Below, piece by piece: positions 1 through 7,584 of a stretch of 10,083 nucleotides of DNA. The stretch spans positions 1-10,083 of the forward strand of contig JAOTZA010000107.1 of the NCBI GenBank assembly GCA_029861655.1, written 5' to 3'. Position 1 is the first letter of the stretch, and each line of letters opens with the position of its first letter. The stretch comes from Acidobacteriota bacterium. GTDB lineage: Bacteria; Acidobacteriota; Thermoanaerobaculia; Multivoradales; JAHEKO01. Position numbers and translations under genes: made by a program. Under the pieces are notes generated by a model. It was given only the letters and a program-made list of their open reading frames with translations. It had not been told where the DNA came from and searched no databases.

Positions 1-1
1 G

Positions 2-2137
2 TACTCGGTGGTCCCGTCCGACGGGGAAGAGCGAATCATTGCCTGGCATACGGCGGCTCTCACCGACGACGCCGGCCAGCATATCGGGACGTTGTGCTCC
101 GGCTCCGACATCACCGACATGCGGCGTCTGGCAGCCGAGAAAGCGACCGCCGAGAGCGCCACGAGAGCCAAGTCGCAGTTCCTCGCCAATGTCAGCCACG
201 AGATCCGCACTCCGCTCAACGGTGTTCTCGGGATGATCGAGTTGCTCTCCAACAGCTCGCTGAGCGAGCTGCAGCGGCGCTTCGCCGATACCGCCGCAGT
301 TTCGGCGAAGAACCTGATGGCGATCCTAAATGACGTGTTGGACTTCTCGAAGATCGAAGCCGGCAAGTTGCCGCTCGAAACGGTCGCTTTCGATCTCCGG
401 CAGGTTGTCGAGGAGGTGGGTGCTCTCTTTGCCGAGGCGGCGCACCAGAAGGGCCTCGAGCTCTTGCACGAGGTTCCGGGCGACATTCCGACGACGTTGC
501 TGGGCGACCCGAACCGGCTACGCCAGATCCTCTCGAACCTGGTCGGCAACGCGGTCAAGTTCACCTCCGAAGGCGAGGTCGCGCTGTCTCTGGAAGTGGT
601 CTCGGAGACTCCCGACAAGATCAACCTCTGTTTCGAGGTGCGCGACTCGGGAATTGGGATCGACGGACGAGTTTCGGGGAGCGTTTTCGAGTCCTTTCAT
701 CAGGCGGATCAGTCAACGACCCGCAAGTTCGGCGGCACGGGTCTCGGACTGGCGATCTCGAAGCAGCTTGTCGAGCTGTTGGGTGGTGAGATCGGCGTCA
801 AGAGCGAAACCGGCTCGGGCTCTCTCTTCTGGTTTACGATGCCGCTGCTTCGGGCGTTCCCCGGGGTTGGCGTGAACGAGCCGGAAGTGCGAAAGTTCGA
901 GTCGCCCGCTCCGCGAGTCCTGGTTGTCGACGACAACAAGTCGAGCCGGGCCCAAGTCCGTGGCCTTCTCGAGGCTTGGGGAGCGGAGGTGACATGTTTG
1001 CCGGAGGGCTCGGCGGCGTTGTTGGATCTCTTGGAGGCTTCGCGGAGCGCAAAACCGTTTGATGCACTCTTGGTGGATCACTACATGCCCGATATGGACG
1101 GGCTCGAGTTGGCGCGCGCGGTCAAAGCGCAGGCCAATCTAAGCTCGCTCCCCGTGGTGTTGATGGCGAACACGTCAATTCCCCCCGAGGACGAAATGGA
1201 GCGTGCGGGGATCTCGAGCTACCTCGTCAAACCTGTCCGTCACGGAGAGCTCTTTTTGAGCCTGGCCAGGGCTCTGCGGTTCGATTGCGCGCCGGAGCTT
1301 CGCGCTCGGGAACCCGAGTCGGCGGAGCTGCTTCCGTTTCACGCGCTGGTAGCGGAGGACAACGCCGTCAATCAGGAGGTCATTGGGGGCATGCTGGCAG
1401 CGCTCGGCGGCACCGCCGACTTTGTCGGCAACGGCCGGGAAGCGGTCAATGCGTTTGTGGATGGTCGCTATGACGTCGTGTTTATGGATTGCCAGATGCC
1501 GGTTATGGATGGCTACGGTGCGTCGCAGGCGATCCGCGAGCATGAGGAAAGAACCCGAGGCTCGCACCTCGATGGCAAGAAACGAGTTCCGATCGTCGCA
1601 TTGACGGCCAACGCCCTCGGTGATGACCGACGGAAATGTGTAGCTGCAGGGATGGACAATTATCTGAGCAAGCCGTGCGGCCTCGAGGACTTGAGGCGAG
1701 CCCTCAGTGTGTATCTGCCTTTGAGAGCAGCGAGTGCGACCTCGCCGGCGCCACTAAAGGCTGTGCCGGCGCCGAGTTCCGGGGGCATCAATCCGGCGGT
1801 TTTCGACAAGATCCGGGAGCTTGGCGGGAATGCTCCAAGCGGGTTTGTGGAGAAAGTCGTCACTACCTATCTGGAGACGTCGCCGGAGCTCGTGGAAAGA
1901 ATGGGTTCGGCGCTGGCGTCCGGGGATGGGGAGCGGCTGGCGGATGCAGCCCACACGTTGAAGTCGAGCAGCGCTAGCCTGGGAGCAGAAAGGCTCGCGG
2001 CACTTTGCCGTAAGATCGAGCGCCTGGGTCGCGAAGGACGACCCGAGAAAGCGACCGATCTCGTCGAGGCGGCTGAGGGCGAATTCGCGTTGATTTCCGT
2101 CACCCTTACCGACGACTATCAGGCGAAGAGCGCCTGA
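2..2137 (+). CDS. Hybrid sensor histidine kinase with two receivers and HPt (5' partial)
   Basis: Inner-membrane or cytosolic phosphorelay kinase of the BarA/ArcB-like tripartite class; the reading frame is open to the left edge, so the sensor part lies outside the window. Counting from the GTG at base 8 as residue 1: residues 1-40 look like the end of a PAS/PAC domain (GxxSDIT-type ending), followed by a short Ala/Arg/Glu-rich helix. HisKA has the H-box NVSHEIRTPLNG with phospho-His H64. HATPase_c (about 165-280) has N181 in the N-box, the DSGIGI box at 213-218 and GGTGLGL at 242-248. Receiver 1 (about 302-424) has D308/D309, D357 and K408, but Ala387 where Thr/Ser is usual. Receiver 2 (about 446-568) has E450/D451, D494, T533 and K555. 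After a Pro/Ala linker comes an HPt domain (about 594-700) with H649 in AAHTLKSSS. The stop overlaps the ribosome binding site of the next gene, so the two are probably co-transcribed. The signal sensed is unknown. Confidence 0.95.
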   Translation, partial: YSVVPSDGEERIIAWHTAALTDDAGQHIGTLCSGSDITDMRRLAAEKATAESATRAKSQFLANVSHEIRTPLNGVLGMIELLSNSSLSELQRRFADTAAVSAKNLMAILNDVLDFSKIEAGKLPLETVAFDLRQVVEEVGALFAEAAHQKGLELLHEVPGDIPTTLLGDPNRLRQILSNLVGNAVKFTSEGEVALSLEVVSETPDKINLCFEVRDSGIGIDGRVSGSVFESFHQADQSTTRKFGGTGLGLAISKQLVELLGGEIGVKSETGSGSLFWFTMPLLRAFPGVGVNEPEVRKFESPAPRVLVVDDNKSSRAQVRGLLEAWGAEVTCLPEGSAALLDLLEASRSAKPFDALLVDHYMPDMDGLELARAVKAQANLSSLPVVLMANTSIPPEDEMERAGISSYLVKPVRHGELFLSLARALRFDCAPELRAREPESAELLPFHALVAEDNAVNQEVIGGMLAALGGTADFVGNGREAVNAFVDGRYDVVFMDCQMPVMDGYGASQAIREHEERTRGSHLDGKKRVPIVALTANALGDDRRKCVAAGMDNYLSKPCGLEDLRRALSVYLPLRAASATSPAPLKAVPAPSSGGINPAVFDKIRELGGNAPSGFVEKVVTTYLETSPELVERMGSALASGDGERLADAAHTLKSSSASLGAERLAALCRKIERLGREGRPEKATDLVEAAEGEFALISVTLTDDYQAKSA

Positions 2138-2143
2138 GGAGCC
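2135..2143 (+). promoter_or_regulatory. Ribosome binding site overlapping the kinase stop codon
   Basis: The sequence TGAGGAGCC sits directly before the ATG at 2144. The stop codon TGA of the kinase supplies the first bases of the GAGGAG Shine-Dalgarno element, and only 6 bases separate the two genes. This fixes the start of the second gene and suggests translational coupling. Confidence 0.7.
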
Positions 2144-4297
2144 ATGGACGCACAAAAAAAGACCGATTCGCCGTTGGTACTCGTCGTAGACGACGAGCCG
2201 GTCATGCGTGTTCTGGCGCGAGAATCGCTCCAGCAGTTCGGGTTCGAGGTGATCGAAGCCGAGAACGGTGAGGAGGCTCTCTCGGTTTTCGACGAGCTGC
2301 GCCCTGACCTCCTTCTGCTCGACGTCAAAATGCCCGTGATGAACGGCTTCGAGACCTGCAAGTGTCTGAGAGCCAGTGCGGCGGGCCGCTTTACACCTGT
2401 CTTGATGATGACGGGCCTCGACGACATCAGCGCCATCGAACAGGCTTACGAGACCGGGGCGACCGACTTCATCAACAAGCCGATCAACTGGGTGATTCTC
2501 GGACACCGTGTCGAGTACATGCTGCGCGCCAGCCGCTTTGCCGAGGAGCTTCGTGACAGCCAGACCAAGCTGGCAAATGCGCAACGGATCGCCAGCCTCG
2601 GCTACTGGGAGCTTGATTTCGCGACCGAAGAGTTGACGTACTCGAACGAGATTTGCGAGATCTTTGGTGTGACCCGCGAGGAGCTCGGCAACAGAATCGA
2701 CTCGCTACTCGACCGCGTCCACGCCGATGATCGGATAGCCGTGGATGAGTTCAGGCGAATACTCGGCGAGCGCCGCGACGGGGGCGAGCTCGAGTACCGC
2801 ATTGTGAAGCCACAGGGTGGGGTGTCCTGTGTCCGCCAGCAGGTCGAGTTTGTACGCGACGAGAACGGCAATGTGGTGAGTGGAACCGGCACGCTTCAGG
2901 ACATCTCGGAGCGCCGCGATGCCGAGGAGAAGATCCGTCTGCTGGCTCACTACGACTCACTGACCGGTTTGCCGAACCGGGAGCTTTTTCTCGAGCGTCT
3001 CGACATAGCTCTGGCCACGGCGAAGCGACACGAGCGCATGACAGCGATCCTTTTTCTGGATCTGGACCGCTTCAAGCGCATCAATGAGACCCTTGGTCAT
3101 AGTGCCGGCGATCTGTTGCTCTCCGAGGTGGCGGCCCGGTTGGTGCGTTGCGTGCGCTCGACCGATGTGTTGAGCCGGGCGTCGGCCGGTGAGCCGGCGC
3201 AGCTCGTCTCGCGTTTCGGCGGTGATGAATTCGTCGTCATGCTCTCCGAACTCACCCGCATCGAAGACGCCGCGACGGTCGCGAGGCGGATGGTCGTAGC
3301 ACTCAAGGAGTCCTTCAGCATTGCCGGGCAGGAGGTTTTTGCGGGCGCCTCGATCGGCATCGCCATCAATCCCTATGACGGCGACAGTGTGGAGGCACTG
3401 GTCAAGAATGCCGATACCGCAATGTCTTTCGCAAAGAGCGAGGGTACTGACAGCTATCGCTACTACACGCAATCTATGAACGCCAAGGCGCTCGAGCGGT
3501 TGGCGCTCGAGACCAGCCTTCGAGGCGCACTCGAGCGCGATGAGTTCGAGCTCCACTATCAGCCGCAACTAGACCTGGCGAGTGGACGGGTTCTCGGCGC
3601 CGAGGCGCTCGTCCGCTGGAACCATCCCGAGGAAGGTCTGCTGTTGCCGGGCGCCTTCATCACGCTGGCCGAAGAATCCGGCCTGATCCTTCCGGTCGGC
3701 GACTGGGTTCTCGAAGAGGGTTGCCGCCAAGCCAAGGAGTGGCACGACGCCGGGCACACTTCTTTGCGTGTGGCGATCAATTTATCGAGCCGCCAGTTCG
3801 ACCGCTGGAGCTTTCCAGGGACGGTCGCCGAGGTGCTCGAGCGCACCGGCGTCGAGCCGGGGCTGGTGGATCTCGAGTTGACCGAGAGCGCCTTGATGAA
3901 GGAAGAGGAGACAACCAAGGCGCTGGGAGCCCTGAAAGAATACGGCATCCGGGTGTCGATCGACGACTTCGGTACCGGCTACTCGTCACTTGCGTATCTG
4001 ATGCGATTGCCGCTCGACGCTCTGAAGATCGATCGGTGCTTTCTCGAAGGGGTTCCGTACGACACGGATCAGGCGGCCCTTGTCGATGCCATCATGGCGA
4101 TGGCGCGCAGTTTGAAGCTCGATGTGATTGCCGAGGGCATCGAGAACGAGGCACAGCTATCGTTTCTGCGCAAACGCGGCTGTCGCAACGGGCAAGGCTT
4201 TCTGTTCTCCAAGGCGTTGCCTGCAAACGAGTTTCTCGAGTACTTGAAGAGGAGCGAGAATGAAACCTCGCCGTCAGTCCGATCGCTGGCGGGCTAG
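2144..4297 (+). CDS. Response regulator: REC-PAS-GGDEF-EAL cyclic di-GMP enzyme
   Basis: A 717-residue cytosolic protein that should make and/or degrade cyclic di-GMP under phosphorylation control. Receiver domain (about 10-128): D16/D17, phospho-acceptor D60, T90 and K112 all present. PAS domain (about 145-257): PAS_3-like, ending in LQDISERRDAEE. GGDEF domain (about 264-440): starts at DSLTGLPNR, metal-binding D306, intact GGDEF at 359-363, and an RSTD at 338-341 that matches the inhibitory RxxD site but is separated from GGDEF by a longer loop than usual. EAL domain (about 456-705): EAL at 487-489, N546, E578, DD at 607-608, K628, E664 and Q684, the full set expected of an active phosphodiesterase. 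Both enzymatic halves therefore look functional, and which dominates cannot be told from sequence. It follows the hybrid kinase by 6 bases, so the kinase's HPt is the obvious phosphodonor (inference). No DNA-binding domain is present. Confidence 0.95.
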   Translation: MDAQKKTDSPLVLVVDDEPVMRVLARESLQQFGFEVIEAENGEEALSVFDELRPDLLLLDVKMPVMNGFETCKCLRASAAGRFTPVLMMTGLDDISAIEQAYETGATDFINKPINWVILGHRVEYMLRASRFAEELRDSQTKLANAQRIASLGYWELDFATEELTYSNEICEIFGVTREELGNRIDSLLDRVHADDRIAVDEFRRILGERRDGGELEYRIVKPQGGVSCVRQQVEFVRDENGNVVSGTGTLQDISERRDAEEKIRLLAHYDSLTGLPNRELFLERLDIALATAKRHERMTAILFLDLDRFKRINETLGHSAGDLLLSEVAARLVRCVRSTDVLSRASAGEPAQLVSRFGGDEFVVMLSELTRIEDAATVARRMVVALKESFSIAGQEVFAGASIGIAINPYDGDSVEALVKNADTAMSFAKSEGTDSYRYYTQSMNAKALERLALETSLRGALERDEFELHYQPQLDLASGRVLGAEALVRWNHPEEGLLLPGAFITLAEESGLILPVGDWVLEEGCRQAKEWHDAGHTSLRVAINLSSRQFDRWSFPGTVAEVLERTGVEPGLVDLELTESALMKEEETTKALGALKEYGIRVSIDDFGTGYSSLAYLMRLPLDALKIDRCFLEGVPYDTDQAALVDAIMAMARSLKLDVIAEGIENEAQLSFLRKRGCRNGQGFLFSKALPANEFLEYLKRSENETSPSVRSLAG

Positions 4298-4356
4298 CTT
4301 TCTCCGGCCGAACGTCAGGCCAGGCTGAGCTTCCCGGCCGAGAATGAAAAGCGGCT

Positions 4357-4384
4357 GCCTAGCTGAAAGCCAGCCAGGCTAGGC
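4357..4384 (-). terminator. Possible terminator hairpin at the 2-oxoglutarate dehydrogenase E1 stop
   Basis: A perfect 7-bp inverted repeat, GCCTAGC at 4357-4363 and GCTAGGC at 4378-4384, has a 14-base loop and overlaps the stop codon (4379-4381) of the minus-strand gene. Read on the minus strand it is followed within a few bases by GCTTTTCATT (about 4344-4353), a short T-run. A competing small stem (GGCTG/CAGCC) is also possible. The T-run is weak, so intrinsic termination is only plausible. No comparable T-run follows on the + strand for the convergent operon. Confidence 0.4.
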
Positions 4385-6852
4385 GAACGCCAAATTGAGC
4401 AAGGCGGTCTGCTCCATGCGGTGCGCCTTGGCCGAGCCGGTCGCGGGGCTGGCGCTGGCAGAACGCTTGACCGTGCGGATGTGGCGTCCACGCGACAGGC
4501 GCTCGATCCTCGGGACGACAAAGAACAAGGCCCCCATGTTGGCCGGCTCCTCCTGGACCCAGACCAGCTCACGCGCTGCCGGGAAACGATCCAGCTCGGC
4601 CGAGAGTTCGTCGTCAGGGAAGGGGTAAAGCTGTTCGATCGAGACGATGGTGGTCCCGGTGTCGCCACGCCGCTCGCGTTCAGTGCGCAGTTCGTGGGCG
4701 ATCTTCCCCGAGCAGAGCAAGATCTTGAGGCGTTGACCGTTGCGCTCTCAGGCAGCACGTTGTGGAACCGTTCCTGGGTGAGTTCGTCGAGAGCCGAGGT
4801 TGCGGCCGCGTGACGAAGCATGCTCTTGGGAGTGAAGACGATCAGTGGTTTTCGCCAGCGCCGCAAGACCTGTCGGCGGAGGAGGTGGAAATACTGACCG
4901 GCGGTCGACGGCTGGACGACTTGGATCGCATCCTCCGCCGCCAGTTGGAGGAATCTTTCGATACGGGCACTCGAATGCTCGGGGCCTTGGCCTTCGAAAC
5001 CGTGGGGAAGTAGAACGATGAGACCGGAGAGAAGGCCCCACTTGTCCTCGCCTGCGGTGACGAACTGATCGAAGATCGTCTGCGCGCCGTTGGCGAAGTC
5101 ACCGAATTGCGCCTCCCAGGCAACGAGTGCCTCGGGGTAGTCGCGGCTGAAACCATATTCGTAGCCCAGAACCGCCGCCTCCGACAGGATCGAGTCGTAG
5201 ATCTCGAACCGGACGCCGGATGGGTTGATCGTCGCGAGCGGGACATGTTCATTGCCGCTGTCGACGTCGATCAAGACAGCGTGTCGATGGTTGAAGGTTC
5301 CCCGCCGCGTATCCTGACCACTCATGCGCACCGGGTGCCCGTCCTCGAGCAGCGAAGCGAGAGCCAGGGCTTCGGCCATGCCGAAGTCCAACTGCTTGTC
5401 GCCAGCGACCATCTGGGCGCGCTGGTCGAGGAGTTTCTGGATTTTCGGGTGCACCGTGTGATTCGACGGTGTCATGACCAGCTTCTCTCCAAGGGTCCGG
5501 AGCCGGTTCATCTCGAGACCGGTCGCAACCTCGTATTCGCTTCTGTTGCGACCACCGAGGTAGCCGGCCCAATAGTCGGGGAGCTCACGTAACAGGGGGC
5601 TCTTCTCGAGTCGAGCGGCAGCGTCTTTTGCTTCGGAGAATTCGTCCCGAACCGTTCTCGCCTTTTTTTTCATGGTCGCGGTATCCAGCCCCAGCCTGGC
5701 GCCGTAGCTCCGCCATAGAGGTGGGCGCTCCCGGATCTTGCGATAGAGCTCGGGCTGGGTGACCGTCGGGTCGTCGATCTCTGAGTGACCGTGGCGGCGG
5801 TAGCCGATGAGGTCGACGACGACATCGCTCGAGAACTCGTAGCGGTAGGCGATCGCGATCTGGGCCGCCCTTACGACTGCCTCCGGATCCTCACCGTTGA
5901 CATGGAAGATAGGGATCGGCTGCCGTTTTGCGACATCGGAGGAGAAACGCGAGGAGTGCAGGGCGCGAGGCTCGGCGGTAAAGCCGATCAGATTGTTGAC
6001 GACTACATGCACCGTGCCGCCGACCGAGAAGCCGTTGATCTCGGACAGGTTGAGAGTCTCGGAAGCAATCCCCTGGCCGGCAAATGCCGCATCGCCGTGC
6101 AGGACAATCGGCACAACCCGGGTACCGTGGACATCGTTCAGTCGTTGCTGGTGCGCCCGTGTGCGACCGAGGGCCACCGGATCCACAGCTTCGAGGTGGC
6201 TTGGGTTGGAAACCAGATGGATCGTGACCTCGCGACCGTCCTGGAGGTGAAAAGTCCCGGTGGCGCCGTGGTGGTATTTGACGTCGCCGGCGCCCAGGAT
6301 CGACTCGGGATCGACGTCTTCGAACCCGGCGAACAGATTTATCGTGGGTGTCCCCACCACATGTGCCATGACATTGAGCCGGCCGCGATGGCTCATTGCC
6401 AGGAGCACCCGCCCCGCGCCTCGCGATCCCGCCGTGTCGAGCATTTTGTCGAGAAGCGGAATGATCGCTTCGATGCCTTCGATGGAGAAGCGTTTGTTTC
6501 CGATGTAGCGAGTCTGTAGGACTTCCTCGAGAGTCGCGGCCCGCAGCAAGAGATCGAGAATCCGTTGGGAATCAACCGGTTCGGCCTCGGTCTCCATCGC
6601 TTGGTGGATCCACCGGCGTCTTTCGGGGTCGGGGATGTGCGCCAGTTCGACCGCCAAGGTCCCGCAGTAGTGGGCCCGAGCGGCGATGGCGGCGTCTCCC
6701 TCGCCGATCAGTTCCGGGTGCGGTTCGGGTTCGAGTCGCCCGAGCCAGTCGAGGTCGGCCTGAAGATAGCCCCACGAGCGGTAGGCTCGCAGAGTCTCGC
6801 TGTCGTCTCGCGTGATGGGTTTCGACTCAGAGGTCATCGGGGGCGGCAGCAT
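4379..6852 (-). CDS. sucA: 2-oxoglutarate dehydrogenase E1 component, short N-terminus, apparent frameshift
   Basis: Thiamine-diphosphate E1 of the 2-oxoglutarate dehydrogenase complex (2-oxoglutarate decarboxylation and transfer to lipoyl-E2, TCA cycle, cytosol). Numbering from the ATG at 6852: RFSIEG at 121-126, AMSHRGRLNV at 152-161, NPSHLEAVDPV at 216-226, HGDAAFAGQG at 252-261, NNLIGFT at 286-292, YRRHGHSEIDDP at 351-362, SGQDTRRGTFNHRHAV at 511-526, EAQFGDFANGAQ at 580-591 and LLPHGFEGQGPEHSSAR at 614-630, all characteristic of SucA/OdhA. After codon 704 (about 4741) the similarity moves to another frame: LLCSGKIAHEL, then EQLYPFP and WVQEEPANMGA, ending at TAG 4379-4381. Without the shift the protein would be about 824 residues, against about 930 for E. 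coli SucA; the missing part is the N-terminal ~95 residues. ATG 6837 (MTSESK) is the alternative start; neither has a strong ribosome binding site. It lies 56 bases after msrB on the same strand. No E2 gene adjoins it here. Confidence 0.9.
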
Positions 6853-6908
6853 ATCGCCTGCCGCTAGAGTGGCCTTCGAGGGGCCGAGAGCGGGGGCAAG
6901 TCCCGTCG

Positions 6909-7466
6909 CTACTTCTCGGTCTCTTTGCCAGTCTTTTCCGAGAGACCCTCGAACAGGCTCGTGTACTCGCCATAGCCCTCGGCCTCGAGGTCGGCGACGG
7001 GAACAAACCGGAGGCTCGCCGAGTTGATGCAGTACCGCTGTCCGGTCGGCTCCGGGCCGTCTGGGAATACGTGGCCCAGATGCGAGTCCCCGTGTTTCGA
7101 GCGCACCTCGGTACGGGCCATGAAGAATTTTCGATCGCTGTGCTCGACGATGTGATCCTTTTCGAGGGGCGTCCAGAACGACGGCCAACCGGTGCCGGAC
7201 TTGTACTTGTGGGTCGAGCTGAAGAGCGGCTCGCCGCTCACGATGTCGACGTAGATTCCAGGACTTTTGTTGTCCCAGAACTCGTTCTTGAAGGCCGGCT
7301 CGGTCGCGTCTTCACGTGTGACCCGATACTGCATCGGCGTGAGGTTGGTTTTCAACTGCTCGTCGCTCGGTTTTTCGTACACCTTGGCTCCCCTTTCATC
7401 CGCCAGCGCGAGGGCAGGCAGCAGGAAAAGACAGATCGAGAGGGTTTTCCAGCGGATTGTCTTCAA
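6909..7466 (-). CDS. msrB: Exported peptide-methionine (R)-S-oxide reductase MsrB
   Basis: Reduces methionine-R-sulfoxide in oxidised proteins. The chosen start is TTG at 7466-7464, giving 185 residues: GGGAGGAGGA lies 7 bases upstream and translation opens directly into a signal peptide (MKTIRWK, a hydrophobic stretch to about residue 22, probable cleavage after ALA before DERG). An in-frame ATG at 7586 would add about 40 residues that resemble no signal peptide and bury the strong ribosome binding site. SelR-domain motifs: LTPMQYRVTRE at 42-52, WDNKSPGIYVD at 64-74, SGTGWPSFW at 90-98, DSHLGHVFPDG at 127-137 and RYCINSASLRF at 144-154 with catalytic C146. The two CxxC zinc pairs are absent, and Thr92 occupies the position where two-cysteine forms carry the resolving Cys. 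C146 is the only cysteine of the mature protein. It is followed by sucA after 56 bases, so it is probably the first gene of the operon. A periplasmic location is inferred. Confidence 0.92.
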   Translation of the reverse strand: MKTIRWKTLSICLFLLPALALADERGAKVYEKPSDEQLKTNLTPMQYRVTREDATEPAFKNEFWDNKSPGIYVDIVSGEPLFSSTHKYKSGTGWPSFWTPLEKDHIVEHSDRKFFMARTEVRSKHGDSHLGHVFPDGPEPTGQRYCINSASLRFVPVADLEAEGYGEYTSLFEGLSEKTGKETEK

Positions 7467-7473
7467 TTTGCGC

Positions 7474-7483
7474 TCCTCCTCCC
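7474..7483 (-). promoter_or_regulatory. Strong ribosome binding site for msrB
   Basis: On the minus strand the sequence GGGAGGAGGA ends 7 bases before the TTG at 7466. It is much stronger than other initiation sites in the window and decides in favour of the non-ATG start. Confidence 0.75.
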
Positions 7484-7539
7484 TCTGGGCACATAACCGA
7501 GTGGCGAACGACGAAATTCCCGCGGTAGAAGGAGCGAAA

Positions 7540-7584
7540 GTCGCGCGGAGGGCTTGCATCAGGTGGGCTGTACAATCGCGCGAC
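7540..7584. repeat. 8-bp inverted repeat in the divergent promoter region
   Basis: GTCGCGCG at 7540-7547 and CGCGCGAC at 7577-7584 are perfect reverse complements separated by 29 bases. The right arm lies exactly between the TACAAT box and the ATG of the deacetylase gene. It could be an operator controlling one or both divergent genes, or chance in GC-rich sequence. Confidence 0.4.
7571..7576 (+). promoter_or_regulatory. Candidate -10 box (TACAAT), possible leaderless start
   Basis: TACAAT differs from the sigma-70 consensus TATAAT by one base and stands out in GC-rich surroundings. It ends 8 bases before the ATG at 7585, so transcription would begin at or within a few bases of the start codon. 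No good -35 element is seen at 16-18 bases upstream (TTGCAT at 7554-7559 is too close). The only purine-rich stretch, AGGTGGG at 7561-7567, is too far from the ATG to be an ordinary ribosome binding site. Confidence 0.4.

Noticed and set aside
1754..2584. Minus-strand open frame of 276 codons across the kinase/cyclase gene junction
   Set aside because: It runs antisense through the HPt and receiver domains of two well-supported genes and shows no domain of its own.
4735..4750. Programmed ribosomal frameshift as the explanation of the split E1 gene
   Set aside because: No slippery heptamer or obvious stimulatory stem was seen at the junction, and E1 genes are not known for recoding.
5785..6519. 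Long + strand open frame (244 codons) opposite the 2-oxoglutarate dehydrogenase E1 gene
   Set aside because: It lies wholly antisense to strongly conserved SucA motifs, has no recognisable domain, and is explained by the lack of stops opposite GC-rich coding sequence.
6853..7188. Extension of the E1 reading frame upstream of 6852
   Set aside because: The extra residues are a shadow frame over the 3' half of msrB, resemble no E1 N-terminus, and the real start region is at 6852 or 6837.
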